From Davidsoniella eucalypti (lineage: Eukaryota > Ascomycota > Sordariomycetes > Microascales > Ceratocystidaceae): a DNA stretch of 64,000 nt. The stretch is taken from assembly GCA_004009845.1 (NCBI GenBank), contig RMBW01000037.1, forward strand, positions 186,001 through 250,000, written 5' to 3'. Of this stretch, positions 35,134 through 46,345 are shown piece after piece. The stretch's first letter is position 1; each line of letters begins with the position of its first letter. The notes beneath the pieces are model-generated. The model had not been told where the DNA came from. It saw only the letters and a program-made list of their open reading frames with translations, and made no database searches. A program made the translations under genes and the position numbers.

Positions 35134-36543
35134 ATGAAGCAGCCGTGGAACCGCGCAGCTTTTCTGCTGTGTCTTGTCCAGACACTTCCATCCACGCTTC
35201 TCGGAGTATCCGCCCAATCGACATCGACGAGTGCCTCGTCTTCAGTCACGTCGACATCTTCGTCGTCGGGAGATTCGTCTTCTTCCGACTCTACAACGTC
35301 ATCATCGGTCAGTGTCACTACCCTGAAAGGTACCAAGACACTCGAGCAAACTACCCCTCCCAGCGATGCCTACTCCGACTACACGAGTCAGATTACGCTC
35401 ACGTATTCTGGAATGACCACCACTATCAATGCATCAGACTACTCTGGGTCCGTCACCTTCACCGGCTCTCTCGAGAGCAGCACCACCATGGCAGGCAATG
35501 CCACAGCCACTGGCACTGGCGCCACGCCTACCAACACTCAGCCATGCAATAACTACGTCGAGCTGTGTACCAAAAAGTATGGCGATGTGACGGAAATCGG
35601 CTGCCACAACTCCCCATTTGTGCGCAAAGGCTCCTCAGCCGCCAACCAACAGCTTCCCGTGGCTGATCAGTTGAACGACGGCGTCAGATTCCTCCAGGCA
35701 CAGATGCAGTGGACGACTAATGCCGACACGGGAGGTGATCGCGAGCCGCATTTCTGTCATACCAGCTGCGATATTCTAGATGCCGGTCCCATTAGCGATT
35801 GGCTTGGTGAAGTGCGTGCTTGGGTCGAGGCTCACCCATACGATGTGGTGACTATCTTGATTGGCAACGGCAACTACTCATCTCCAGAGCTCTTCGCTAG
35901 CTATATCGAGGCGTCGGGTATCACGCGCTATGCCTACTATCCCCCATTGTTCCCTATGAAGCGCAGCGACTGGCCAACGCTCGGCGAAATGATCGTGTCG
36001 GGTAAGCGGGTAGTCATGTTTCTCGACTACGAGGCCGACCAGAGCAAGTACCCGTGGTTACTACACCAGTTCTCACAGATGTGGGAAACCCCATTCGACC
36101 CCGAGAACCAGACCTTCCCTTGCACAGTCGACCGCCCACCCAACCTGTCTGAGGAAGACGCTAAGGATCGCTTGTATTTGATGAATCACAACCTCAACGT
36201 CCAGTATACTCTCTTTGGCGCCAGTGTACTGGTCCCTGCCGTGTCGCTACTCAACACCACCAATGACTGGCAGGGCAACGGCAGTCTAGGTCAAGCCGGA
36301 CAAGACTGCCAGAGCCAGTGGGGTGTCAACCCCAAGGTCCTGAATGTAGACTTTTACAATATTGCCGGCGAGTATAACTCTGGTGCTGTGTTCAAAGCTG
36401 CGGCGCTACTGAACAATGTCACGTATAACAGAACGTGTTGCGGTATTGTGCCAAATGCAGCTCCGCGTAGTATCTCTGGTCTTGGTGTATCCGCAAGCCT
36501 TGTGGTCGTGACAACGTTGGCCATGGTGGCTGGATTAATCTAG
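35134..36543 (+). CDS. GPI-anchored PI-PLC X-domain-like (TIM-barrel phosphodiesterase) protein
   Basis: Single exon, 469 aa from the ATG at 35134. The open frame extends further upstream, but this ATG begins a signal peptide (MKQPWNRAAFLLCLVQTLPS) and the upstream part has no such feature. After the signal comes a Ser/Thr-rich linker (about 28-75), then a PLC-like phosphodiesterase barrel from about residue 135. GCHNSPFVRKG contains the likely first catalytic His158, and HFCHTSCDILDAGPI the second, His209; PYDVVTILIGNG follows as in fungal PLC-like proteins. The C-terminus is a hydrophobic tail (GLGVSASLVVVTTLAMVAGLI) after small residues, suggesting a GPI anchor. Several NxS/T sites are present. 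The family cleaves phosphodiesters, perhaps of phosphoinositides or GPI; activity here is inferred. Ca-binding residues of true PI-PLCs are not obvious. Confidence 0.87.
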   Translation: MKQPWNRAAFLLCLVQTLPSTLLGVSAQSTSTSASSSVTSTSSSSGDSSSSDSTTSSSVSVTTLKGTKTLEQTTPPSDAYSDYTSQITLTYSGMTTTINASDYSGSVTFTGSLESSTTMAGNATATGTGATPTNTQPCNNYVELCTKKYGDVTEIGCHNSPFVRKGSSAANQQLPVADQLNDGVRFLQAQMQWTTNADTGGDREPHFCHTSCDILDAGPISDWLGEVRAWVEAHPYDVVTILIGNGNYSSPELFASYIEASGITRYAYYPPLFPMKRSDWPTLGEMIVSGKRVVMFLDYEADQSKYPWLLHQFSQMWETPFDPENQTFPCTVDRPPNLSEEDAKDRLYLMNHNLNVQYTLFGASVLVPAVSLLNTTNDWQGNGSLGQAGQDCQSQWGVNPKVLNVDFYNIAGEYNSGAVFKAAALLNNVTYNRTCCGIVPNAAPRSISGLGVSASLVVVTTLAMVAGLI

Positions 36544-37109
36544 AGGTAGATTCTATTGTTTTGTTTTTTTTTGCTTGTGAGGGTGTTTTTGTTTGCATTC
36601 CTCGTCTAATCTACATAGTATATACTATAATCATAGCATCAAATCTTACTTAAAGTGTGGTTTTGTTTGTACGCAATCGTGAGTTCTTTATTTCATCTTG
36701 ATTTGTCGCTCCAACTTTATCGTCCGATTGTAGGGTTGAATACCCTAATCAACGTGATCTCTGTGATAGGGTTTATAACCCTTGTATGTTTACCTTCCCT
36801 CGGAGACTTTTTCCCATACAATAAGTAGTGATGGACCATAAGTTTGAGGTACCATCTGATAAAGTTTTGATGAACCGTGATGATGATATTCTATGTCTAA
36901 GCTTACGATTACTTTCTTTACTTAGCATCGTACTTGGGTGCATGATACCGAGCCAAGTGATCTAATTGTGTTAGACGTTGTGATTGTTTCATATTTAGAC
37001 TTGGGTCTGTTTGTCTTGTAATTATATATTGTATTTTGTATTTCTATAGATCTTGTACATACGAGGTATCTAGCAGTCATATCTCATCCGGGGTCATACA
37101 AGTCATAAA
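36544..37109. other. Convergent intergenic region with two small palindromes
   Basis: Holds AGGGTTGAATACCCT and AGGGTTTATAACCCT within 36730-36790, two short inverted repeats about 35 bp apart, 3' of the PI-PLC-like gene. They could fold in RNA as 3'-end hairpins. Otherwise AT-rich. Confidence 0.4.
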
Positions 37110-38332
37110 TCATTTGGATTTTTTGCTCATGGCGCTTTCTTCGAATTCCACCTGGATCTCAGCCAAAAGCTTTTCCGCTTGAACGAGATTATCTTCTGTA
37201 ACCCTAAACGAACGACCGTAGGCGTGCTCCTGGGGATCACGCTGTGAAAATGAGATTGTCACACCAGTACCGCAATAAGATATAGCGTGCTTGATAGCAT
37301 GACGGAGAACGGATTTACCAAGCCCATTTCCGCGGTACTTGGGCGGCGTAACCCATGCGCGAATGGAAGCCGAGGGTGGTGGGACATGTGTAGGAAGTTG
37401 GTAGATCTTTGAAGCCTCCGGAAACATGCGTATGATGGCTAGAGAGTACACTTCGTAGTTGTAGTACATTGCAACAAACGTATCTTCGAAGGGAAGAGAG
37501 TGGCCGTAGTTTGTCGGGGCGCTGCCATTGTTTTCAGGTAGGAAAAGGTAATCTGGGAGATAGATATCGGGATATAGGTTTGGATGAGGGCGTGGTATGG
37601 TACAGTTAGAAATGTAGGTCATGGCGAGGATGAGGTAAGTTGCTATGCAGCCTACAAAGATACGTAAGTGAGGTGGTAACTCTAGAAACGCTCGAACGAA
37701 CCGAGCTGAATATCCGTTTGGTAGCAAAACTGCATACAACACATTGGCTACTATGATGGAACCAATGAATAGATAAACAGCCTGGTGGAGCCCTGCTTGC
37801 TTTTGGCTATACTCTGCTGCCTGAGCAACGTTGTGGACTATCTCGTCTATCAGTAGGAGGTTGTTGGTAGGTCCGATTAGAGTACCAAACGGGAGCTTGA
37901 TAGTCTTTTTTGGTTGGTCATTGCTACTCGCTTTGGGGGTATCGTTCTTGCGTGCCGATGAAGAGGACGCGCTGTGAATAGGTGCAGCTGTAGATGTAGA
38001 CGTGGATGTAGATGTAGATATTGTTGGTGGAGGTAGTTTTTGCTGTTGTTTTGCGGGAATCGAATGACATGGCGCTGTGAGATTGACGTTGGAGCTCAGC
38101 ATAAGAAAAAAGGCTATGTAATAAGATAAGGTGAGTTGACATGTAACATGAGCTTATAAGACATGATGAGAGACTCACTTATGCTAAAGCGGATACAGCC
38201 GCGAAGAAAATTGAGCTTGGCATGGCCTCGAGGATATAAAGTTGGATGCTGAGCATATGGCACACGCACATCAACAAGTTTGATGTGTTGACCGACTTGT
38301 TGCTCGTTACTTGGCGGCTTTATGTTGTTCAT
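37110..38332 (-). CDS. Membrane protein with GNAT-like acetyltransferase domain, two exons
   Basis: Minus-strand exon 1 is 38332-38179 and exon 2 is 38113-37110; the 65-nt intron has GTGAGT and CATAG ends and keeps the frame, giving 385 aa. Exon 2 alone offers an ATG at 38102, which would give 330 aa and lose a coherent N-terminus (KLVDVRVPYAQHPTLYPRG). A Ser/Thr-rich stretch is followed by two hydrophobic spans, around AVYLFIGSIIVANVLYAVLL and LRIFVGCIATYLILAMTYI. The C-terminal half has a GNAT acetyl-CoA loop, TPPKYRGNGLGKSVLRHA, with the R-x-x-G-x-G pattern. The topology (two central spans plus a GNAT-like soluble domain) recalls the ER protein Pho86, but I cannot claim orthology. Probable location is the ER or another endomembrane. 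Substrate unknown. Confidence 0.7.
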
Positions 38333-40282
38333 GGCGATATCTGTGTTGATAAGGCTGAGATAAGAAGAGATGATGCAGTCCTAATGAGTATACGCTATAG
38401 TGCGTGCGTGATCTGAAGATGTAAGCTCGAATCGGCCCTGTGCTATTTAATTGACATGGAAATATGGTGAAAAAGAACAAAAAGAACAAATGAGGCCAAA
38501 ATGTCGCGATATGTCTGGTGATGGATTGGCAGTACATCAGAGATGATCAGACGGAGTGGAAGGCAGCAGTTCTCGAAATTGATAACGAATAGCTTTTTCG
38601 TTTAGAGATTGTGGGACAGTAGCCTCAACAAATCGGGATAGCAGAAAAATAAGACGGGAGTTTTAGCCAATAGAACGAATTGGCGATATCGTATTTTTAG
38701 AACGTACTTTCGAAAGCTGAGAGCTGCGGCTATGCGATCAAAAATCATAGGCAACAATAGATGGACGAGGGATGAGAAGATTGAGAAGAGGGAATAAATC
38801 ACGGCTTTACAGCTATCTGTCCTTGTATGGTAAATGAACATGGGCGGACCGACAAAAACACAAGAAACAAACAATTCAAGTGTTGATACAGATGAAGCTA
38901 TCGCGGGTTCAATTCATCAATAGAAGGCTCTAAGCCGACCCGTCTTTAGGTTGCATTGGCGGATTTTTAACGGAGCTGAGTGAAGTCGGGTAGAGAAAGA
39001 GCGCTTAAATAGGCAATGCATCATCATATGACACAGAGATCCTACTATGTTTCCCTCGAGAATGGATTTAGAGACGGTTCTGACGGAGTTGCGAGGTGCC
39101 TTTCTGCCATTCAATTTTCATACGAAGTTTGCAGAAATGTCTAAATACATAAACTATAGTACAAAACTTGCTTCATTGTAGTTGAGCTCACATGGTTTGT
39201 GACTCGATTTATTACAGTGGCAGCCCAGGATATGCCCAGTATGTTTTACAGTAGGAAAACCCCCTCAAGCGTATCGAGAGTGCAGAAATATGCCGTAAGA
39301 TTCAGCCAGGTGGCCTATTAAAGCTGAGTTGAGGCGATGTGTGTGTGGGTAAAATGTAAGAAGTTAGCTGCATGAATGTACTCTTGGTGGACCAATCACA
39401 TCAATAATGGTTTCTTTTGCTATCTTCCATTGGTGATTGTTGGTGAAAGTATGATACATTTCTGTGATCAAGACTTGCCTAGGCTCAGCGGTTAAAAAAG
39501 GCTGGATACTGGATAAATCATGTGGCTGGGGGGTCATATCAAAAAGACCAACTTTGTACTATCGTGACGGTTGTAAAGATAACTCTTGTGTGACAAAGAA
39601 TTCTAAGTATTCATCGTGTAAGCGAGTTTGAATTTGATGTTGATCGAGTGTTTTTCTTTCAAAAATATAATATTGAGAAAGTCTCAGAGATGTCACTATG
39701 TTTGCTTAGATCTATCTCTATTAATAAACAACCTAGTAATATTAATTCAAGCTGTCAAGGTGGCGTCGGTACTCGGCATCTTTTATGTTTTATGAGAGCA
39801 CAAAATGCGAATCCATTACTATGATATCCGTTATCTTATATTCCATGAAATTTGGTATGGTTCATGATTCTACTATCGGACCCGAAGATAGGGTACCGAG
39901 AACATTTCAATGCCACGGTTCTGATACGGGACGAAGAACAAGCCAACTCTCATGGCTACAGTCGTACAATCTCCTTGTAAGACCTTCAGATGGAAATCAT
40001 TCTACAGGGGCGGGTAAGGATGAGGATGTGAGGGACATGAAGCCCGGGAGCGGATGCCAGGTCTCTGGATAGAGTTCGGTCTTTCATATCAGGTGTGAGG
40101 GAGAAGAAAATGGTGCCCAGAAAAATCGAGGTTCATGTACTCAGCGGGTTGATCCTGTGTTTGTAAATGCTCGGACTCGAAAATGGTATTAGCCTAAAAA
40201 CTATGTAGATCTAAGAGGATAAATAGAACAATAACAACGGTAGATTCGAAGCTTGGAAGCTTGGAAGCTTGTGAAACATAAA
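38333..40282. other. AT-rich intergenic region, no gene seen
   Basis: Left end is the likely promoter of the GNAT-like gene. No credible gene. A triple GAAGCTTGG repeat lies at 40248-40271. Confidence 0.45.
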
Positions 40283-40854
40283 GACGTGTTCTTGGACAGA
40301 AACACCGAGGTGTGCTTATAGAGTTGATAGAGTGGCACTTCTAAAGTTGCTCAGTGAAGTTAATATCTTAAAGCCCTATATATCGTGAGGCTTTCTTGGT
40401 AGAGTTTTTTTCAATAGAAGTTTTGATCGTCATGAACCTAATGCGCGCATTTTAGAACTAGGTTAAATTACTGCAAAGGTATGCTTATGAGTAGGAGAGC
40501 GAACGGCCAGTTACAGAGTCGATAGAGATGGCATTGCCATAGTTCCTGAATGAAGCCGATGTTCCAAAGTCCTATATATTACAACGTGTTCTTGGCATGA
40601 GGTTATTTTGTTTGTCATTGACTTTAAGGGCACGTTGTTGAGTATGAGAACAAAGAGCTAGTTGCAGATTTGGTGTTTTTGGCATTGTCGTGGTCCCTAG
40701 ATGAAGCCAATGTTTTTAAGTCCTTTAGATCACGGGTTTTTCTTGGCAGAGACAATACGGGCTAGTTATAGAGTTAATAGAGTTGACATTGTCTTCGTTC
40801 TTGAATCAAGACATTACGCCCAAGTCCTTGGCATCGAGCTTTTCTTGGAAGGGT
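40283..40854 (+). repeat. Degenerate tandem repeat, about four units
   Basis: Four diverged copies near 40283-40403, 40506-40602, 40655-40751 and 40760-40854. Each reads roughly: TAGTTACAGAGTTGATAGAG, a GGCATTGTC-like word, TTCCTGAATGAAGCC, AAAGTCCTATAT, and TTCTTGGCAGAG. Spacing varies from about 105 to 220 bp. No long open frame runs through, so this does not look like a coding repeat. Confidence 0.55.
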
Positions 40855-43734
40855 CTTGTAACTTCTAGTTGTGGACTTTGACAGTTATGGGTTCGTTATG
40901 CCTGAACGTCTATTATTTTTGCTAATAGCGTAACGCCAAGCTTTTACTAAAGATTTTTTGTCACATTTCTTATATTTGATACTACATCTCGCCCTATATC
41001 CCATAGATATCTCTCGATTCATACCACCAACACTCATTTAATATGACCATGTTTGAGGGAGATTCGGCAAAGTTTACCGATCTTGCGAGAAATTTCTCAG
41101 TAGGAAGATTTGTCACAATATTAGACTCTACGGGTGAGCTGTGGCAAAAGAGCACATGACACCATGTCTTTGGTTAGATCCGACACCCGTTTGTCACTGG
41201 GGTCGGGAAAGTGTTAGTCCCCGTGGCGAAGACCTCAATGCGAGATGAGATGGTACGAAGGGTGCCAATTCATAGTTTTAAGATTAAGTTTAGATCCCAT
41301 ACGTAAGGGGGGTGGAAAAGGCAACGGTGATAATTACTATTGGCTCTGATTATGAAGTGAATGCAAACAGCCTTCGAGTACTCTCTGTATAAAATATAGG
41401 AACTGTTGTTGGGAACGCAGCTTTGGTATCTTGTCAATTATAGCACATTTTGTAGTATGTCTGATGTAGATAGACAAAAAATACCATATCAAGCCTAATC
41501 TTCTATAGGGAACAGCTCATACAAGAGTAAACGTAAGTGATTTAACTAAATAATTAACTAATTATTGTGATGTGGATGAGTTCCATCATTTTCGATGGGC
41601 CGTGCAAGATCGATGAGATCTAGATTTGGATATAAAATATGGTAATTAAGCAGCGGGGTAGCGGTCTGGAGTCTTCTGTAAGCTAGAACTGAAAACGGAC
41701 CTGCGCTATAGGTATAATAGAGTAAAGCACAATTGACGATCAAGTTCCATGAGCATGGCACGGTCTTGAAATTGATTGAAGGTATGCCGTGGTGTGACTC
41801 TAAAGATGCGCAATAATTAACCCAAGAATACCAAGCTCATCACGAAGGGCTCTGGAAATTTACACTGGTCCAGTTCCATTAGAAGATCTGAACTTGGATG
41901 GCAGAAAATGAGCAAATATGTTTTTCCAGCCAATTGATCAGTATGTTGTCCGAGTACTGGTTAATTTTAGTGCACTTCCAGTGTAAGTCAGTGTAAGTAG
42001 AAGAGGAATTTTCTAGTGATTGTTAAGAACATGTGGCATAAAGGTATCGATTAATATTTTCCAGACTCTACAAGGTACCTTGAGGGCCTAATTTGGGGTG
42101 GAGGTACATAAACTTAGTGGGGCAAGGTGAAAGAGTACTTTGTTTTTCCTAATTGGGAATCACTGCCAAAATTTAGAACAACGCTAAAATGTGGGGGGCA
42201 AAGTGGCAAAGTGCAGCACGATATCGATATGGGCCATTGCAATTTGAGTGAGTTGTCTTGTTGGGAGAGCCAAAAAAAAAGGCAGTGATGGGAAGCGGAT
42301 AGACGGTAGTTTGTGCTGTTGCATTTGGGTTGCAGTCGCGTCTATGTCAGGCGAACAGGCGCTGAAATCATCAAGCGAGACTCGATGACACCCTGCCAAG
42401 CTTTATTTAGCGGAACACGTCCAAGAGACAATTCTTGACATGTTGTGCGACGTCTTGGCATTTCTTGGCATTGCAACATAACGACAACAAGCAACTTTAT
42501 ATGACTTCACGCCGTATCGTGCCCAGAATTTCACGACCGTATATCGCGAATTTTACAGCGAATTCGGCACGGCGTTTTTGGGGAAATACCTCTACGCTGT
42601 GGCGAGACCAGTGCAGCATAGTTTGGGAGTCCTAAGAGATACGCTAAAGACTGTTTCAGCATACTCAAGTATCTGGTCTGGATTTTAGACTAGATGGGGG
42701 CCTGGCTCTCCGGAGATGCTGGTTTTAGAATATAAAAAAGAGATATAACCGATATAATATATTCCATATAATATATCTGATATAATATATCCGCTCATTA
42801 TCTCGTAGACACCTGAAGCTAGCGCGAAAGGACTGGGGTCTAAGCCGCACTGAAGATGGCCGGATTGGGCACTGCTACTGAGTTACTGGCTTCTCACCCC
42901 CCGTAGTTGAATTGAACATGGCGGATAGTACCCTATGGCAGCGTATCTACGTAGTTACCCTCGTAGAAAGAGACTGGCAGTGTAGAAGCACATAATGCTA
43001 TGTATGATCGATATTGAGATTTATCCTGATATGCTATATCATATAGACATTTGAGACGAACATTGGAAAGGCCATGGTCTTCGGTAGTTACTGCTGCTGC
43101 TCTAAACCCACCCAGTAGAGGCAAGAGACATAGGCTAGTCCTCAAAACAGCAGTCCTGGTAGAGTGCTGCTGATGTCTGTTGTGGCTTCCAAATACAGCG
43201 TCACTCCTACGCCAGTACTGTTCTGAGCAAACAAACCACGGGAACACCGTCCACTAGTCCACAACAGCACTTTAAGATCATCCATATCCACTAGCCTCAA
43301 CTTTATCTTATTATCCACGCCGTCTAGGCTGAACAGGGTCAAGGCAATATTGCCATCCGCCGTTCTTGGACGTGTGTCTATCAGTTCAACATGTATCTCT
43401 TAGTGTATGTGAATGTTAAAACTCGCCGCTCTCTAAGCCCCTCCTGTTTCCGGCCTTTGCGGTATCAGCTGCCATTGCTTCAATTTTGACTGACTTGAGT
43501 AGCGTTCTTTAGAAACGTATAAATCAATGCCCAGTCACCCTCCGACTTGCTCTCAAAACTTTCTCATTGACAAACCACACACCATTGATCAAAATCCGAT
43601 TTGCCCTACACATCTTGTTCCCTTTACTACAGTGTTACATTTTCCATTGTGTCTATAAGTCCCTGGAGATTGCTTCACTGTTTGAAGACCTTGACTGCTG
43701 TAGAGTGTTCTACGTTTTTGTTCCTCCTCTTCCT
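40855..43734. other. Intergenic region, no gene seen
   Basis: AT-rich. At 42745-42795 a short run of three GATATAATATATC-like 14-15-mers occurs. Right end (43400-43734) is CT-rich and probably the promoter of the gene at 44082; TATAAATC at 43517 is a candidate TATA-like element. Confidence 0.4.
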
Positions 43735-44081
43735 GGCATTTCTGAACGCCATCCTCTTTTCTCTTGTTGGTGATCTTCACTCACCGGTTAGGTACGTTTC
43801 CCTTCATCCTTTCACCTATTTACCGACCTGATCTGGCTTTGATGAACATCAGCACTAATATGTCACTTCTAATTTAGTTGAAGGTCTCCGAACCTTTCTT
43901 TTTGGCGTCTCTGTAATAGAACGCCATTAAAAATTCTTTTATCAGCCTCCTTCGCTCACAGGCTAGGTACGTCTGCCCTGTATTCCTTCATCTTTTTCCC
44001 TTCCACTCTTTTACCACTGATCTGGCTATGGTGAGAACCATTGCTGACGTGTTACTTCTTATCTAGGAATCGGCTGTCAAG
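43735..44081 (+). repeat. Tandemly duplicated leader cassette with two similar 5'-UTR introns
   Basis: Two units of about 175 bp. Each contains GAACGCCAT, a T-rich stretch, CTTC.CTCAC.GG.TAG and then GTACGT. Each GTACGT begins an intron-like segment that includes a TCTGGCT word and ends in TTCTAATTTAG (43792-43877) or TTCTTATCTAG (43967-44066). The second acceptor is 15 bases before the ATG at 44082, so both segments look like leader introns created by duplication. Confidence 0.55.
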
Positions 44082-45143
44082 ATGGTCCGTCTTGGAGATT
44101 TTGTCTTGGACCCTAACAGTTTCGTAAACCCGGAGTGGTTCCTCGATTTCCCCCCGGTCGGCACTGTCGATCCTAAACTTTTGAGTGTCGGAAGTGAGAC
44201 TGTGGCGGCAGTCTCTGGCGGGGCCGCGCAAGCCCCGCCCACGCCCAAGGTGGCTGATGACGCCGCAGCTAGCGAGAAGCCAGCCGCCTTGGAGGGTGAG
44301 TGGGATGTGGAAGACCTGTTCAGGGAGCCTGAAGGCTTCGACTGGACAAAGTTTTTGGATTCCCCCCTTTCACCTTCCCTTTCCCCCCTCGTCCCCGCCC
44401 CTGCCATTGCCGCTCCAACAGTTGTAGATGCTGTTGAAGCCTTCGTCCCTCTTTGGCTCCCCGCACCTCCCGCACCTCCCGCCGCGCCTATTGAGGCTGC
44501 GGAGGTTGTGGAGACTGTGGAGGCTGTGGAGATGGCTCTGGCCCCAGCAGGCCCCGTGGCTGCTGATGAAACCGATGGCTCCACCGGTAGCGAGGAGCCT
44601 ACGCGCCCAAATGTGGCGGCTCGGACTCGAGTCCGCCGCCCAGTAGCGGCGCGAGTCTTCCGGCCTGGTGCAGTCATCGGCCAGCAGGTGGGAAGCTCTT
44701 CCCCACCACTTGCTGGGGGCATCTTTTCAGGGGCCCGGGTCTTCATCACCAAGATGACCGGGTTCCTAAAGCACGCGCCTCTCCCACACCACGGCCAACT
44801 GCCGTTGCGGAGAGAAAATGGGAGCCGCTACTTGGAGTGCCCAATCTGCCAAGCGGCATTCGCTGTGCCCCCGAGGGTCTCGGATGCCGACGCAGCCAAG
44901 AGCGTGCGTACTAATGTGCGCAGACACTTCATGAACGTCCATATGGACGCTCGTGTTGCTTGCATCTCGTCCGGTCGTTGCGCCGACCGGGCTGATAATC
45001 TCAAGGCCCTGTGTGCAAAGCACGGATGCGTGCACACAAGGGCCAGCGGAATGGTGTCCTCCTACCGCGACCCGGAAGGCACTGAGGTTGCCGCTCACAT
45101 GAAGGGCGGGTGGGCATCGTTTGTGTCCCACTTCTCCTTGTGA
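44082..45143 (+). CDS. Orphan protein with acidic Ala/Pro-rich half and C2H2-like zinc finger
   Basis: Single exon, 353 aa, markedly more GC-rich than its flanks. Residues 1-30 are hydrophobic/aromatic (FVNPEWFLDFPPVG). Residues 40-170 are Ala/Pro/Val/Glu-rich and acidic, with a DWTKFLD motif around 87-93. A basic stretch, RTRVRRPVAARVFR, lies at 181-194. Residues 250-290 form a C2H2-like finger: LECPICQAAF (Cys253, Cys256) and VRRHFMNVH (His282, His287) with a longer than usual spacer. More Cys/His pairs follow (CISSGRC, LCAKHGCVH). An acidic region plus basic stretch plus zinc finger suggests a DNA-binding regulator, or a protein encoded by a mobile element. I know no family. The reverse strand also has a long open frame, a side-effect of high GC. 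Start: first ATG after the second leader intron. Confidence 0.6.
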   Translation: MVRLGDFVLDPNSFVNPEWFLDFPPVGTVDPKLLSVGSETVAAVSGGAAQAPPTPKVADDAAASEKPAALEGEWDVEDLFREPEGFDWTKFLDSPLSPSLSPLVPAPAIAAPTVVDAVEAFVPLWLPAPPAPPAAPIEAAEVVETVEAVEMALAPAGPVAADETDGSTGSEEPTRPNVAARTRVRRPVAARVFRPGAVIGQQVGSSSPPLAGGIFSGARVFITKMTGFLKHAPLPHHGQLPLRRENGSRYLECPICQAAFAVPPRVSDADAAKSVRTNVRRHFMNVHMDARVACISSGRCADRADNLKALCAKHGCVHTRASGMVSSYRDPEGTEVAAHMKGGWASFVSHFSL

Positions 45144-46260
45144 GCGCCAACTTTGGTGCTCGGGACGTGATCTGGACCCATGGCCATGGGTACTGGGCAT
45201 CTACAGCTCGAAGACTGCTAGACTGCTTAGATCCTTGGCCATTGCCGGTGTAGATCATTCCCGAAGGACACGTTCTTGCGTGTGTGCCATTGCTACCGAA
45301 GCGTGGCACACTTGGGTATATCTGGATTGGAGTTTTGGGTTTGGGGTTCTGGTTTTTGTTATATTTTTGCTTTTTTTATTGCTTTCATGGGTTGTGGCAC
45401 AACAGAAACACACCCACAATTGATTTTTTTCCTTTCTTTCTTCCACAATACTTCTATCTCTCTCTCGGCAATGTGAAATGTGAAATGATTCAAGAAATGT
45501 CATCCAAATGCAAATAGAACATCATTTCAATAAGTTGGCACACTAGATTATGAAATAATCTCCTTATAAAATAAATAGTAAACTAGTCTAGTACCTCAAA
45601 CGCACAAAACTGAGCAACAGTTTACATGTCACGATACTTGCCGACCTCAGCACTATGAGAGACGTTACCTACACAACGAACAGCACTATAGTTTTGTGTC
45701 ATAGTTTTTTTCTCCTAATTTCTCGTGCTGTCTTATTCACTTGCAACCACTTCTACATAACAACAACTGACGTTTTTACTGACTCAGAAAGAGATGCAGC
45801 AAATTAATCGGTGCCACGACTCTAATTAGTTATTCCAGAAATGCCAGTTTCCACACGCTGGAATATCTGACTACCGACCAACAAACCTATAATTAACTTA
45901 TTAGATTTTGAATCTAGGACACAAGTATGCAGAGATATCCAAAGATATCTCTATGGACATGTGCAACATGCTCATGGCTATAACAGAAAGATGTGTGTAG
46001 GGAGAGGTCTCTTTATTCATTATCAGACCGTTGTCTTGTTTTTCCCTGTGGAGACTTCACGTAACACAGAACTGAAGCGCCAAATAGATCTATATCCCTT
46101 CGAATGTCTCAACAAATAGTTAAGGTGCACACATATATTCGGCAAAAAACTTCATTGTGCGACCGAGGGAAGTTTTGATATTAGTCTACAACCCTATGTC
46201 ATACATAGCTTTACAGAAGGAATTACTAGATTAGAAATTATATAATAATAAAGGAAGATC
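45144..46260. other. AT-rich intergenic region, no gene seen
   Basis: Sharp drop in GC after 45300. No credible gene; separates the zinc-finger gene from tRNA-Arg. Confidence 0.5.
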
Positions 46261-46265
46261 AAAAA
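46261..46265 (-). terminator. Pol III terminator of tRNA-Arg
   Basis: TTTTT on the minus strand about 8 nt beyond the tRNA 3' end. Confidence 0.6.
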
Positions 46266-46273
46266 GAGAACCC

Positions 46274-46345
46274 TGACCACGATGGGATTCGAACCCACAA
46301 TCTTTTGATTCGTAGTCAAACGCCTTGCCATTGGGCCACGCGGCC
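46274..46345 (-). tRNA. tRNA-Arg(ACG)
   Basis: Minus-strand 72-mer without intron. Acceptor GGCCGCG pairs with CGTGGTC (two G-U pairs), discriminator A. Box A TGGCCCAATGG, anticodon stem TTTGA with TCAAA, loop CTACGAA (anticodon ACG), and T arm GTGGGTTCGAATCCCAT. ACG is read as ICG, decoding CGN Arg codons. LINE-derived sequence begins at the base next to its 5' end. Confidence 0.92.

Noticed and set aside
38900..38925. B-box-like GGGTTCAATTC as a possible tRNA
   Set aside because: No matching A box, acceptor stem or anticodon arm could be drawn around it.
44063..44752. 229-codon minus-strand frame over the zinc-finger gene
   Set aside because: Antisense by-product of high GC; low-complexity Ala/Ser/Thr content, whereas the plus frame has a Cys/His-rich finger.
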